Source: Gnetum montanum
Lineage: Eukaryota; Streptophyta; Gnetopsida; Gnetales; Gnetaceae
Direction of reading: 5' to 3'
DNA: 64,000 bases
Assembly (NCBI GenBank): GCA_015680685.1
Contig: MNCI01016457.1
Location: 17,668-81,667, forward strand
Shown here: positions 1 to 10,439 of the stretch, piece after piece
Layout of the letters: every line of letters begins with the position of its first letter
Position numbering within the stretch: position 1 is the stretch's first letter
Translations under genes and position numbers: made by a program
The notes under the pieces: generated by a model
Seen by the model: the letters and a program-made list of their open reading frames with translations, nothing else
Told to the model about the DNA's origin: nothing
Databases searched by the model: none

Positions 1-719
1 ATATGACTAGAAAGACATGTTACCCATGCTTGAAGGTCACCTCTAACTAAGGCCTTCTCTCACTTCATACTTCTCTTTTCTTCTCTTTATGGAATGATGG
101 TTATTTTGTTGGTGCACTCTTATGTCTCGAGGGGGTGGATTGGTCTTATAGTGGTGACACAAATTCACTAAAAGAGGTTGGTTTTGGTCTAGACTAAGGA
201 TGAATCTTCTTAGGTCATTTTAAACACAAATTTCACAAGGGACTGCTTATGACCTCAATTTGGGATTCCATCCCACCTTCTCAGTCATTCTTCTATGCTG
301 CCATAACTCACCTCATTGTTTAATTATATGTTATGCTTGATGTCTTAGTTTGATATGTTGAAATTCTTGGATAGATTCTTTCTGTTTGGTCCTTAAATTT
401 TCATGACCATTAATTGATTGTGGGGCCGACAAACACCTTAGTTGAGGCTATGCAAGGGTAAAAAAGGCATGTTCTTGCTATGGGGAGGACCCACTTTCAT
501 ATCTCTTCGTTTGATTAGTTAAGTTACTTCCCTTAGTCATTACTACAATCCTATCTTCCACATATTCCATTTTGTATTCTGCTCTCCAAATTATTTAATA
601 AATTTTATTAATTTTCTAAACACCAATACCTTCTTCTACTATTCTCATCATGTTCATGGGTTTTTGAGCTTCCATTCGACCTTAATTTCATTCAAAAGCT
701 CGTATTTTTGAAGTTTGAC

Positions 720-1080
720 CAAAGTCAATGTAAGTCAACGATGATCACCAATTGCATCGACCAAGCCTAGTCGATGCAGCCAAACTCATTAACACATGAC
801 AAAAATCCTATAAATACCACTACATACTTTGCAATTTTTAACATTTGCTTCATAACACGAGGGGAGCTTTTGCCATTTTTTAGAGCCCAAAACCTTCTAA
901 AGTCCATATCTCTCCAATCGTTTGTTTCAATGACTCCATTCTTTGATCTTACAACTATTGAAAGTAAACTCTTAATTATGGGGACCACAAACCTTAAGGT
1001 TTTTGATGAAAGTTTTTTGAAAAATTTTTCTAACTCCCTTAAAGGGTTAATAAATACAACAATATGAAACCATCAATTTT
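720..1080 (+). promoter_or_regulatory. Internal promoter-like segment upstream of RE-2 ORF3
   Basis: A TATAAATA box at 809-816 is preceded by the inverted motifs TCGAC and GTCGA (around 758-775). This is the same kind of arrangement as in the RE-2 U3, where GTCGAC-type palindromes stand before TATAAATA. The box is about 455 bp upstream of the ORF3 ATG at 1271. Copy B has the same box at 39846-39853. A promoter function is inferred from layout only; it could also be a relic of an older LTR. Confidence 0.4.
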
Positions 1081-1270
1081 TGAGAGTTAACCCTTCAATA
1101 CCCTTCAAAATGACATATTAACATTAAAACACATATAAAATGATCATTAAAATTGATTAAATTATCCATAATCACAACTTAGCTAAGTGTAACTATCCTA
1201 AGGAGATAAGGTATCCCAATTGTTTCATGTTACGAACAATTGCTAACTCGTGGTCACATTGTGATTATAG

Positions 1271-4130
1271 ATGGCACCAAGACTGAAATGACCTCAAGAG
1301 GAAGACCCTCTCAACCAAGGAAGAAATGAACTAAAACTAGAAGGGGCCAACAAGAATAAGCCCAAGATCCGCCAAAGGAAACCCATGCAATGGGACCTCT
1401 TGCGAAGGAGCCCAAAGTAGAATTTGTTCAATAGATTCCTAAAGAAGAAGTTGCAATAGAATAATCATAGCATGGGGAGGTACCAAGACCCATACCAAGG
1501 TTTAAAGTCATAGTAACACTAGCCTACCTCAACACCATCAAGCCTCATGATATCCAATGCTTAGTTCTCCAGGAACTAAACTTTGGGCCATTTTTATAGC
1601 ATACTCTAGTAGAGGTAAAAACACAATTGCAAACCTCTTCTATGTGGCGAATCATCACTTCTAATGGGAAGTGGTACATGGGAGAGATGTACCTCTTTTA
1701 GAACAATAGAAAGGTAGGATCCAAAGTGAAGATTAAGGATATTCAAGTGCCTTACTCAGTTGAAGCTATCGCATAGGCACTTGGGTTGCCTGATGCTGGG
1801 ACACAACTAGTAGAGTTATCTACACAAGCTAACCCTGAGTCCAAAAAGAAGTGGACCTAGCAATGTTACAAGGTTGACCATAAAGAGTTTGGTGTGCTCA
1901 CACTAGAAAAACACATATACTTCAAGATAGTAGCCTATTACCTCAATTTGATGGTGAGGCCCAACAAGGTGATTACTTTTTTCACTTGATCATGCGCCAC
2001 TCTAAATGGGAGATTTCTAACAAACCTTCCACAATTGATCTAATCAGAGATCGAGAAGTGTTTCAAAGAAAATGAACATGGAAGAAAAACCATGCCTTTC
2101 CCATGCCTCATCTAGAAACTTTGCAAAAGGGCAGGGATTATCCACTATGCAAATGACACAATCAGGCATGCTCCTATAGCCTTATCGTATAAAATGATGA
2201 AGGAAAAGATACTTGTTGTGACTAAAGAATGGAAGCAGTAGCCACCACCTCCACTGCCTACTTAAGAAACAATGCTAGAAGGTCTCACAACCATTGAGCA
2301 CTTACATGAAATCCAAGAGCAACTCTTTTGTGAGCAAGAACAACATGCAGAAATGAGTGGTGGGGACCCATCTATATATCGACCTATGATGAGTCACCTT
2401 AATGAGGTGGCTTAGACAACTAGCCAAATGGAAAGAGGTGGATTAATATTCTTTGCCCAAAAAATGTAGTTGCCCACAAGATCAATCCCATTGTCCAAGA
2501 GGTGATAGTGTCTTTATATCAACACCATTTATTCCCAGAAATCTCTGGGAATGCTACCTCATTTTTGATGTGCTTGGAGGAGGGTGAGGGGGAAATTGTA
2601 TTCATGATGTAGCACCAAGGGAAAGAGGCTATTACTGAAGTAGTTGTTAATGGAATTGTAGAAGTACTTAACACACCTACGACATCTATATTAGATGTAT
2701 CTACACTTCAAGATGTGCAGATGTCTACAAGCATAGTTAGCAGAAGATTGAATGCAACCCAACACGAAGAGTTGCTAGACTAATTAGTGGGAACTAGAAA
2801 ATCAATTCTGGATTTCTTTGATTTTCTAGACAACATAATTGCAACATAGTTGGAGTTATGGAAAGAAAAGGGCAAATGCATCATCTTGAAGGGGAAACTT
2901 GAAAGAACCCAAGCACAAAATCAATGCTTGGCTATGGAAGTTACTAAACTACATGCCCATTTTGTTGATCATGCACTCCTTAGTCTAGTGATAACTAGAG
3001 ATGAAGCTTCCCAATAGCTTCAAGAAAGATTAAAACAAGTTGAGGAGGAAATAATGATGGCCATCTTTAACTAGTCTAGAGCAGAAGCAAAAACCTACTC
3101 AGTTTAGAAGGACTAGGTTTAGATGCATTAAGAAAACAAATCTCTGACCATAGAAAATCATTGCCTATACAATGTTGATGTGCAAAAAAATAGATGTAGG
3201 AATTCATTCATCAATAGAAGGAGAAACTCACTAGGGTCAACATGGAATTAAGAAAATTAGTTGTGGAAAATTGTAATATGTCTATGGAGCAAGTCTAAGC
3301 CTTATGCTAGAAATCTACCATTGAGATTCCGACCTAGAAAAATGAGCCTCTCAAATCTGAAAGATTCAAAAATCACTATAGAGACTAGGTTGGCCTACAA
3401 AATAAAGTAAATGAGAAGCATATTGAAATGGCTAAGGTAAAAGTAAATGAGGCCCTCTAGCAACTTTAGTAAGGAAGAGAGGTATGGAAGCCCATCATTG
3501 ATGGAAAATATGCTTATAACTGAGTGGAGATCTACTTGAAGGAGATGCAAATTGAAGAAATGATAGAGTATATGGAATTGGACAATCTTTTCTATGCAAA
3601 TCTAGTGATGCTGACTATCGAATAACTATTGTCAGAACTCAAAAAATAAGTGGCCAGCTCATACTTGTTGTACAAGGCCAAGTTCAAGCACCATAAGGAC
3701 ACCAAGTAAAAGCTTGAGATGGAAAATGCTAAACTTAAGGTTCTCATGGCATGATTTGCTAATCAACGATCAACTGCCAAGAACCTCACCAAGAGAATGA
3801 ATGATTACCAGGAGTTGCAGAACATAGTCATGGCATTCGATATTGAATTCAAGCAATTTCCTGCCTGGTTCATCAATGCTAAAGAGTTATTCCTAACAAT
3901 CCCTTGTCCTTGGGATGTGCCCATTCCAGCCCACATTGATAAAGTTGCATGAACTATACATGATCCTAGGAGTAAGGAGGAGAAAATGAAAGCATTCTCA
4001 GATGCTTTTCACCTCCCACTAGAAGTTGTTGTAGCAGCAAAATAGCCACAGCTACATCAACTATTACACATCTAAAGCTAGCGAAGACCCTCTAGAGCCA
4101 CAGGAACCTCCACCGCCTAGGACTATCTAA
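1271..4130 (+). pseudogene. RE-2 third ORF (post-pol, 'plant transposon protein'-like), decayed, copy A
   Basis: The ATG at 1271 follows the context TGTGATTATAG, which is repeated before the ORF3 start of RE-1 at 24271. The reading begins MAPR. Around 1500-2140 it has features like the domain called putative plant transposon protein in Athila-type elements (PF20167-like, from memory): a VEAIAxALGLPD segment, then a segment with NLMVRPNKVITFF, then MPFPCLIxKLCKRAGI. From about 2700 to 3800 the reading is Glu/Lys/Leu/Gln-rich and probably coiled-coil. The C-terminal part (about 3890-4040) contains PCPWDVPIP. Many in-frame stops fall where Trp or Gln is expected, and there are frameshifts. The role of this ORF in Athila elements is unsettled. 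Confidence 0.6.
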
Positions 4131-4384
4131 TATTTTCCATCTTCTTCACATCATCAGAGGATGTGTTATCTGATTTTCGTGTAGTCATGTCATGGCATTG
4201 CATTTTGTGTCATGAACACTACAATTTTCATGTAGTCATGTCATGGCATTGCATTTTGATTCATACACTCAGGTACTCATTCTTGTCACATCAATTTGTT
4301 AAGTCTAGCATCAGTCAATAATCCCATACCTTTCCAATTTGGTAAAGAAACTTAAGGATAAATTTTCATTCAGTTGTGAGGGTA

Positions 4385-5288
4385 TGATGAGTCATGGTTG
4401 GTCATGTCGACGAGGCCTCGTCAACTAGGCCTCGTTGATATGGCCCTGTCGATGCATTATTTCATGCATCAACATGGCCCTATCGCTACAAGGTTTATTG
4501 TTACTTAGAAATATGCACTCACTAGCTTCATTTATGACATTCAAGTCATAGTAATAGCTAAACTCTTGTAATTTTTACATTTCAAAGCTAGAATATTTCC
4601 CCAAGTGCTCGCAGCAAGAGTCATTGAGTGTATAGATCTTTATTCGAGCATTTTTGTACCTGATCACAATAGTGTGTATGGCAATAAAAATAAGCTTCTT
4701 GATAAACCTTGTAGTAATCTACATAGTTTAGATGTTTCATTCATGATTTAATACTTCTAGTTATTTATTCAATGTTTTCTAGTAATTAAGCTAATTAAGT
4801 AATTAAGAAAGCTAAGCTAAATAGATTAAATACATAAGTATGGCCACTTTGAGTGTAACACATATTCGCTTGGTAATCCTAGTAGCATTATTGCTTGGTG
4901 CACCCAGTAGTGTAGTGCTTGGGAACCCAATAGTGGATACATTAGTTTGAGATGTGTATGGAAAGTAGGACCAAATGCCTATGTTAGGACTAGTTAAAGA
5001 CTAGTAAGTTAGTTAAATTAAACTAGTCATTAAATTACTTCATCTTTTTCTTTAAGCATCAAAATCATAAAACATAAAATGGTAAAAATCATATGCCCCA
5101 ATTACATTTAACCATATCTTGGTACTTCACAAGTGTAATTGGGAAGATAATGAATGACCTTAGGGCAAGGTTCACTTCCTAGAAGACTAGTTTATTGGAA
5201 ACTATAGAGTCCACGGAATTCAATCGGATCACATGTGAATGCTTTGTGATTCATATGGTTAGGCATAGGGGCACCTTACTACTCATCA
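4385..5288 (+). repeat. RE-2 3' LTR, copy A (904 bp)
   Basis: The LTR begins TGATGAGTCATGG after the tract TGTGAGGGTA and ends ACTCATCA. The U3 holds the perfect 14-nt palindrome GACGAGGCCTCGTC at 4409-4422, then the inverted pair GATGCAT / ATGCATC. The R/U5-like body has the conserved block with TCTTTATTCGAGCA and CAATAAAAATAAGCTT, and a series of CTTGGTAATCC-type short repeats near 4870-4930. The counterpart in copy B is 50949-51852. The 5' LTR of the family is at 31412-32267. Confidence 0.85.
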
Positions 5289-6533
5289 ACATCCAAAAAC
5301 CCATAAGATCTATTTGATAGATATTATTTTTTCATAAAAAATAAAGATAAACTCTACAAATTTACCGAACATTAATGAAGGTAGTAAAAATAAATCATAT
5401 AAGTTTTTTGTTGTAACATTGTAACACTATCTCAAATGGGTAGTCACAACACAAAAAAGAAACACATATAACACATCTTCAAGGGCTCTCGACGTACACA
5501 ACCTATAGATGTGCTCTTCTCGAGGGAGTTGAATGCATCTTCTACTTTTATTTCTAAGATGACAAGTGTGTATCTTTATATAATTGACATATAGTATATA
5601 TTTATTCAAGATAATGTGAGATGTGCCCCCATGTGGACCATTAATGTTGCTATCAAATTCATGTTTCTTATCATGTTTTAAATTTAGAGTCATGTAATAG
5701 TTTCAGTTTTAAAGTTAGGAGTCATATAGGTTCATTGAGAGTTAGTATTTAATTTTCAAAAGTTTAGAGTTTATGTTTAATTTTATGTTACTCAAGATTT
5801 CTGCAAGGATATCTTCAGTTATATCAATGGCTTCTATGGCTCAAGATCTAAATAGCTTTGCTCTACTTGTCAAATGACATTTCCAAATTATCCTAGAAGA
5901 CACAACGGATTGCTTGCTACTACATCTCCATTTGTAAGTCCTACACATCATAGAATAAAAGTATATGGTTAGTAAGGAATCTCCATTTGCTACTACAGTA
6001 TATGGTTAGTTTTTGTTAGGACTTAGTTAAAAATTTGATGGTGGACATAATCTTAGCATAATCTAAATTTTATGCTATCACTTAGTTTTTACACTAACAC
6101 TATGAATCATCCTGAAATATGGTATTTTTGCAATAGTTTATGTACACATCTCCATTTGCTACTATAGTATATGGTTAATTTTTGTTAGGACTTAGTTAAA
6201 AATTTGATGGTGGACATAATCTTAGCATAATCTAAATTTTATGCTATCACTTAGTTTTTACACTAACACTATGAATCATCCTGAAATATGGTATTTTTGC
6301 AATAGTTTATGTTAAACCTTGTTACTTTACTCATTATCTCTCTTTACACTAATGATTTATACCAACATAAATGTAGTTAGGTAATTTCTGTGTGTGTGTT
6401 TGAGTTTTTCTATACTATGCAAGTTGTGATTTCTTGTTGCATATTTCATGACTTTCTCATTTATACACTATCATAGCATTATGCTTTGTGAGTATGTTGG
6501 TGTGATTTGAGTTAGGAAAATTTTGGTTTCTAG
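5289..6533. other. Flank downstream of RE-2, copy A, no gene seen
   Basis: No convincing coding sequence. Short open frames here (for example 5427-5693 minus) have no recognisable motif and are shared with copy B at 51991-52257. The stretch contains a small deletion relative to copy B near 5837 and the rearranged junction and tandem duplication described separately. Confidence 0.6.
5980..6312 (+). repeat. 169-bp tandem duplication specific to copy A
   Basis: Unit 1 (5980-6148) and unit 2 (6149 to about 6312) both start TCTCCATTTGCTACTA and run through GCAATAGTTTATG with only a few differences. Copy B has a single copy (about 53532-53680). The duplication sits directly beside a junction where about 930 bp of copy B is missing, and its first 16 bp resemble sequence at 5923-5935, which suggests templated filler at a repaired break. 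Confidence 0.85.
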
Positions 6534-8045
6534 GTCATTGCTCAAGAAAACTCTAGTGGTAGTAGAATTAGTGGGTATTTTATGCTTTTTGGGGATCACA
6601 ACACTAACTTGTCCTATCCTTGACATATTAATTAATGAGAACATGCAAGTATGATTTCATCTTAGAGTAGTTGAATTTCTATTCTACTTGAGTTAGAACT
6701 TTAGCGTCATCCTCTGGTCACATTTGAGTGTAACAATAATGGACATGATATCAAAGTCTATTCTTGCTAGGGCTTCAAACTACATTTTGGAATACATGGA
6801 AGATGAGGATTCTAGCCATATTGAACTAGAGTACTAGAGAAGATCATATCAATCTATGATTCAACAGTTGTCTAATATTTGGCAACATGACTTATATATT
6901 GGTTTCAATGACAATAATATGGTCTAGCTAACTTGCAAGACTTTGAATCTATTTTGAAATCCACCTACAAAAACCTACTTCCTTGATGCATAAGTATATA
7001 TATATATATAAACATTAACACTATCTATTGCTTACAAGTTATCTAAGACTACTTGTTTAATACTATGTGTGTTCTATAGTTATAGGCTCAAGAAAGACCA
7101 ATTTTTATGCTGGACAAAACTTTGATTCTTATTCAAACAATGATGGATGATTTTTCTCAAGTTAACAATATTAGGATTTAAATAGAAACTTAGATCATGT
7201 TTGAAATAGAAAACTAGAGGAAGTGGTACTCCTAGATGTACCATAGATGTATTAATATAGGTTTTGTTTATGAATTTTAGGAGTATTCATGTTTTTGCTT
7301 AGAAATTTCATTCCTAGTAAAGGCATCACAATTGTCCAATAAATGTAGTGAATAACCTATAGTTTGTCTATCCATTAATTGATTAACTGATCTATATAGC
7401 TCATTAGTTGTGCTTTTGCAAACTGTGTAAGGGAAACAACTATCACTATCATTACATCTGGCTACCCTAAAGAGAAACTTCCACTCAAGTAGGATAATTT
7501 TGACAAAGTCCAAGAATGGTTAACAAATTTGGTTCTTGTAGAACTGAGGAAGAAAATGGTTAAAAGTAGGCTTCTTGATTTTGTTCATGTTGTTGAGTTC
7601 ATCCACCTCATTGACAAAGATGATCAATTGGTTGGATTCATTTAATAAAGTAATCATACAATTTTGCACATAAGGCCATGGTTTGATAGTTGTGTTGTAC
7701 ATTAATGAGGATTTATTTTGTAAATTGTTCAATATGCTTGAGGATAGTGTAAATGTGGTTGATTAGGAAAGCAAGGACTCAGTTAGCAGTGGCATTCTAG
7801 GGGTTTGGCTAAACTCCCCTTTGGGTGGGCAGTTATCATTAAAAAGGTATGAGAACTAGATAATTAATGAGATTTATTATTTATTCCATACTAGGGCCTT
7901 TCCTATGATACTATCTTAGTGCAAGACCATAGGCCTACAGGAAGCATGGATAATGAGAAATGTCATATCTGATCGAACATTCTTTAACTAGGCTACTACA
8001 TTAATCACAAAGATCTAAAGAAAAATTTTAAAACTCCACAAAAAG
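6534..8045 (+). pseudogene. Decayed multi-exon gene fragment, unidentified, copy A
   Basis: I do not recognise the protein. Exon-like blocks are bounded by splice-like signals. The first starts after TTTCTAG at 6534 and ends near GTATGATT at about 6650. The second runs from about 6745 to a GTATATAT donor near 6989. The third follows TAGTTATAG at about 7083 and continues in one frame to about 7649; it contains VRETTITIITSGYPKEK and VQEWLTNLVLVELRKK. After a frame change a further block (about 7680-8045) contains SGILGVWLNSPLGGQL and LQEAWIMRNVISDRTFF and stops at a GTAACA donor. Nearly every in-frame stop is where Trp or Gln would fit. Retained introns argue against a processed retrocopy. Copy B has the same blocks at 53903-55412. 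Confidence 0.5.
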
Positions 8046-9274
8046 GTAACATTAGTGTATCATGTACACTTTGCCTTATTTATTTGCTATTTGAGGAGGT
8101 TTGCAAAGTTCCTAATAATTAAGCACAATATGACATGGGATGAAAGGGAGACCACCCAACTTCCTCAACCTTAGGAAAAACATTTCATGAATGCAGTTTA
8201 AGTTTACTACTTTCATAAAAATGAAAGGTCTTAGGTTGAATTATAAATTTTAACTTCTTATTTTATTTTTGCTTTTGAAGTATATTACTCTAAGGTGAAT
8301 GTGGGAAATAGTGTGTATCTCTCTTTCTAGTGCTACTCTTGTTTCTATCATTGGCTCCATTTTTCAAATTTCATCCTAATACTTATTCAAGCAAATTCAA
8401 CATCCCTCTAATGTCTTGGAATTTACATAAATTTTCTCATGGACCAAGCTTCCCATCTTGTTCCTGCAAAAAATAAATGTGAGATACAACTTCAAAATCT
8501 TATCATCATCTTCTTCTTTAATACTATTGATATTTTTTGCTGTGAAATTAACACAAATAGTTTTTATGATTTTTAGTTATTATTGACTGCAAAAATTCTT
8601 GTCAAGACTTGGACATGTGAAGAAGAAAGAGATTAGCTAGAAAATATTTGTGAAGAGTCAAGCATCCAAAGAAAAAAAAGTAAGCCACTATTTTATAGAA
8701 CTTTGGTAGTGAGTTTCATTTCAATGTAAACCCCCTCCCAATGCTTAAAAGATGGGTAGCAAGTAGCATGCGTAGTGAGCAATTGTGGGTTGTGGCCTAC
8801 AACAATCTCTTGTTTGAGTCATTTTCATGTGTTTTTTGGTGTTGAGGAAGGACCTACATTAGATTGTTAGATTGTAGTGAATTATAGTCAACTCTATAGT
8901 GGTCTCATTCCAAGATATGAAATATTCTTTAAACAAAGGTATACACTTCTTAAGCATTGAAACATTAACATCAAGGACTTTGCATAAAAAAAGAAAAATG
9001 AAAGTTTTGCTTGGCAACTCAACAACAACTGTAAATGTTCTAGGCTTATATAAAAACTTTCTTAAAATGTTTGAAATAAAATTTCTTTATTTAAAATTTT
9101 CTATTAGATGAGTCTTGCATGAACTATGTGATCACAGTTGCAAAGCCAAATCTTGCCAACCACTTGATTACTTCATTCTTAGCATTGTTACAACCGGTAG
9201 GCCCTTATTTTGCTACTCAAGATGACATTTTTCCTTATTTTTAGATAATAGTTATGACTATTTATATTTTTTAG
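8046..9274. other. Noncoding flank, copy A
   Basis: Continues from the pseudogene donor site and is collinear with 55413-56640. A short frame at 8899-9111 contains TLHKKRKMK and LLGNSTTTVN, faintly like the region before integrase in copia polyproteins, but it is too short to call. Otherwise nothing recognisable. Confidence 0.5.
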
Positions 9275-9402
9275 TCAAGCTTCCTTCTCTTCTCCTTTTC
9301 TTCTGTACTTTTCATTTTGTTCACGATAGCATAAATATGCTACTCCTCTGTACATTTTTTGTACCAATAAATAAAGGAATTCTCTATTCTCCCAACTTTA
9401 TA
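9275..9402 (+). repeat. Copia 5' terminal repeat (at least 128 bp), copy A
   Basis: Shared with 12565-12681: TCAAG(C/T)TTCC, then CTTCTGTAC, CATTTTGTTCA, ATAAATATGCTACTCCTCTG and AATAAAGGAATTCTCT, ending in TTTATA just before the PBS. The AATAAA run is a likely polyadenylation signal. The upstream LTR boundary may lie further left where the copies have diverged. Confidence 0.65.
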
Positions 9403-9418
9403 TGGTATTAGAGCAAGG
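9403..9418 (+). other. Copia primer binding site
   Basis: TGGTATTAGAGCAAGG lies directly after the terminal repeat and differs by one base from the usual plant copia site complementary to the 3' end of initiator methionine tRNA (TGGTATCAGAGC). Confidence 0.85.
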
Positions 9419-9447
9419 ATTAATTGCTCAAAAACTAGCCAACCATC

Positions 9448-10290
9448 ATGACGATAGGGACCATTGACTAAGCAGTTGCAGTCTAGAGTGAGAAATCATT
9501 ACACTACATTCTTAGTAACTTAGACATGCCAGCAAACTAGTTAGTCACATAATTACTCTAGGGAACTAATTATTCTACATGAAAACGTGCAGTTACCAAT
9601 GCTTTGGTCTCAAAGCATAAAATTGCATTTGTGAATGACATGCTTCCGAAACCAGCCAAAGGAGACCTGGATGAAGAAAGTTGGATTACCTGTAACTCTA
9701 TGGTAATGTCCTAGATCCTTAATTCACTCAATGAAGAGCTACATGATAGCATTGATTATCATGATACATAAGAAGAATGTGGGTAGACTTAGAGAAGAGA
9801 TTCTCCTAGAGAAATGGACCAAGAATTCAGGAAGTCAAGCATGAGATTGTTAATACACAACAAGGTGAGATGATAGTTTCAATGTACTATGCAAAGATGA
9901 AGGCTTTGTGGGAATAGTTAAATGGTTATTCAAAGCCTCATGATGCATCTTGCAAGGGGTGCACTTGTGTTGTAGCTACTAGAGAAAAAGAAGAGGAAAT
10001 ACTCCATCAATTTTTCATGGGATTAAAAGAAGTCTATAGCATCATGAGATCAAACATTCTTTGCAAGGAGCCATTGCCTAGTCTATCAAATGCTTATTCC
10101 TTGCTAACCTCTATTGGAAAATACCAAATCAATGAACTAGCGGCCTTCCAAGTCAGCACAAAAAAAGCAAAATAGTAAAGGAAGAGGCCTAAATGCAACC
10201 ATTGTATTAATATCAAACATGCGAAGGAGTCTTGTTTTGAGATTATTGGCTACCCACAAAATAGGCAAGGAATGTGAAAAAACAAGTTGA
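9448..10290 (+). pseudogene. Copia gag, decayed, copy A
   Basis: From ATG 9448 the reading starts MTIGTID. It contains the UBN2-like gag segment (ILNSLNEELHDSI, then SMYYAKMKALW, then ILHQFFMGL) and ends in a CCHC zinc knuckle starting near 10194 (CNHCINIKHAKESC). In-frame stops occur at several expected Trp codons. At about 9710 this copy has TAG where copy B has TGG at the same place, direct evidence of a G-to-A change. No functional product is expected. Confidence 0.75.
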
Positions 10291-10439
10291 GAGGAAACAC
10301 CACCATCTCCTTAAAGTTGCTCACACCTTGAAGTTCTAGTCCAACATCCCGCTAAACTAATGGGGTGAATGCATTATGACTATAGCATATTTGATCAACA
10401 TAATGCCAAGTGGACATCTTGACTCTTTTTGCATTTAAA

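Larger units (their letters stand above)
1..5288 (+). mobile_element. RE-2 copy A: 3' part of an Athila-like Ty3/gypsy element
   Basis: This is the 3' portion of the element seen more fully at 31412-51852. It holds the post-pol untranslated region (1-720), an internal TATA-containing segment (about 720-1080), a decayed third ORF (1271 to about 4130) and the 3' LTR (4385-5288). The 5' LTR, gag and pol lie outside the window to the left. It aligns with 39042-40740 plus 48304-51852 at roughly 95 percent identity by eye. The base after the LTR starts the flank ACATC, close to the ACATT that precedes the 5' LTR at 31412, which fits a 5-bp target-site duplication with one change. Confidence 0.8.

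Noticed and set aside
1271-4130. Reassigned stop codons (TAG as Trp/Gln) as an explanation for interrupted frames
   Set aside because: The intact host gene uses normal codons, and copy A/B pairs show TGG or CAA at the same sites, so these are mutations.
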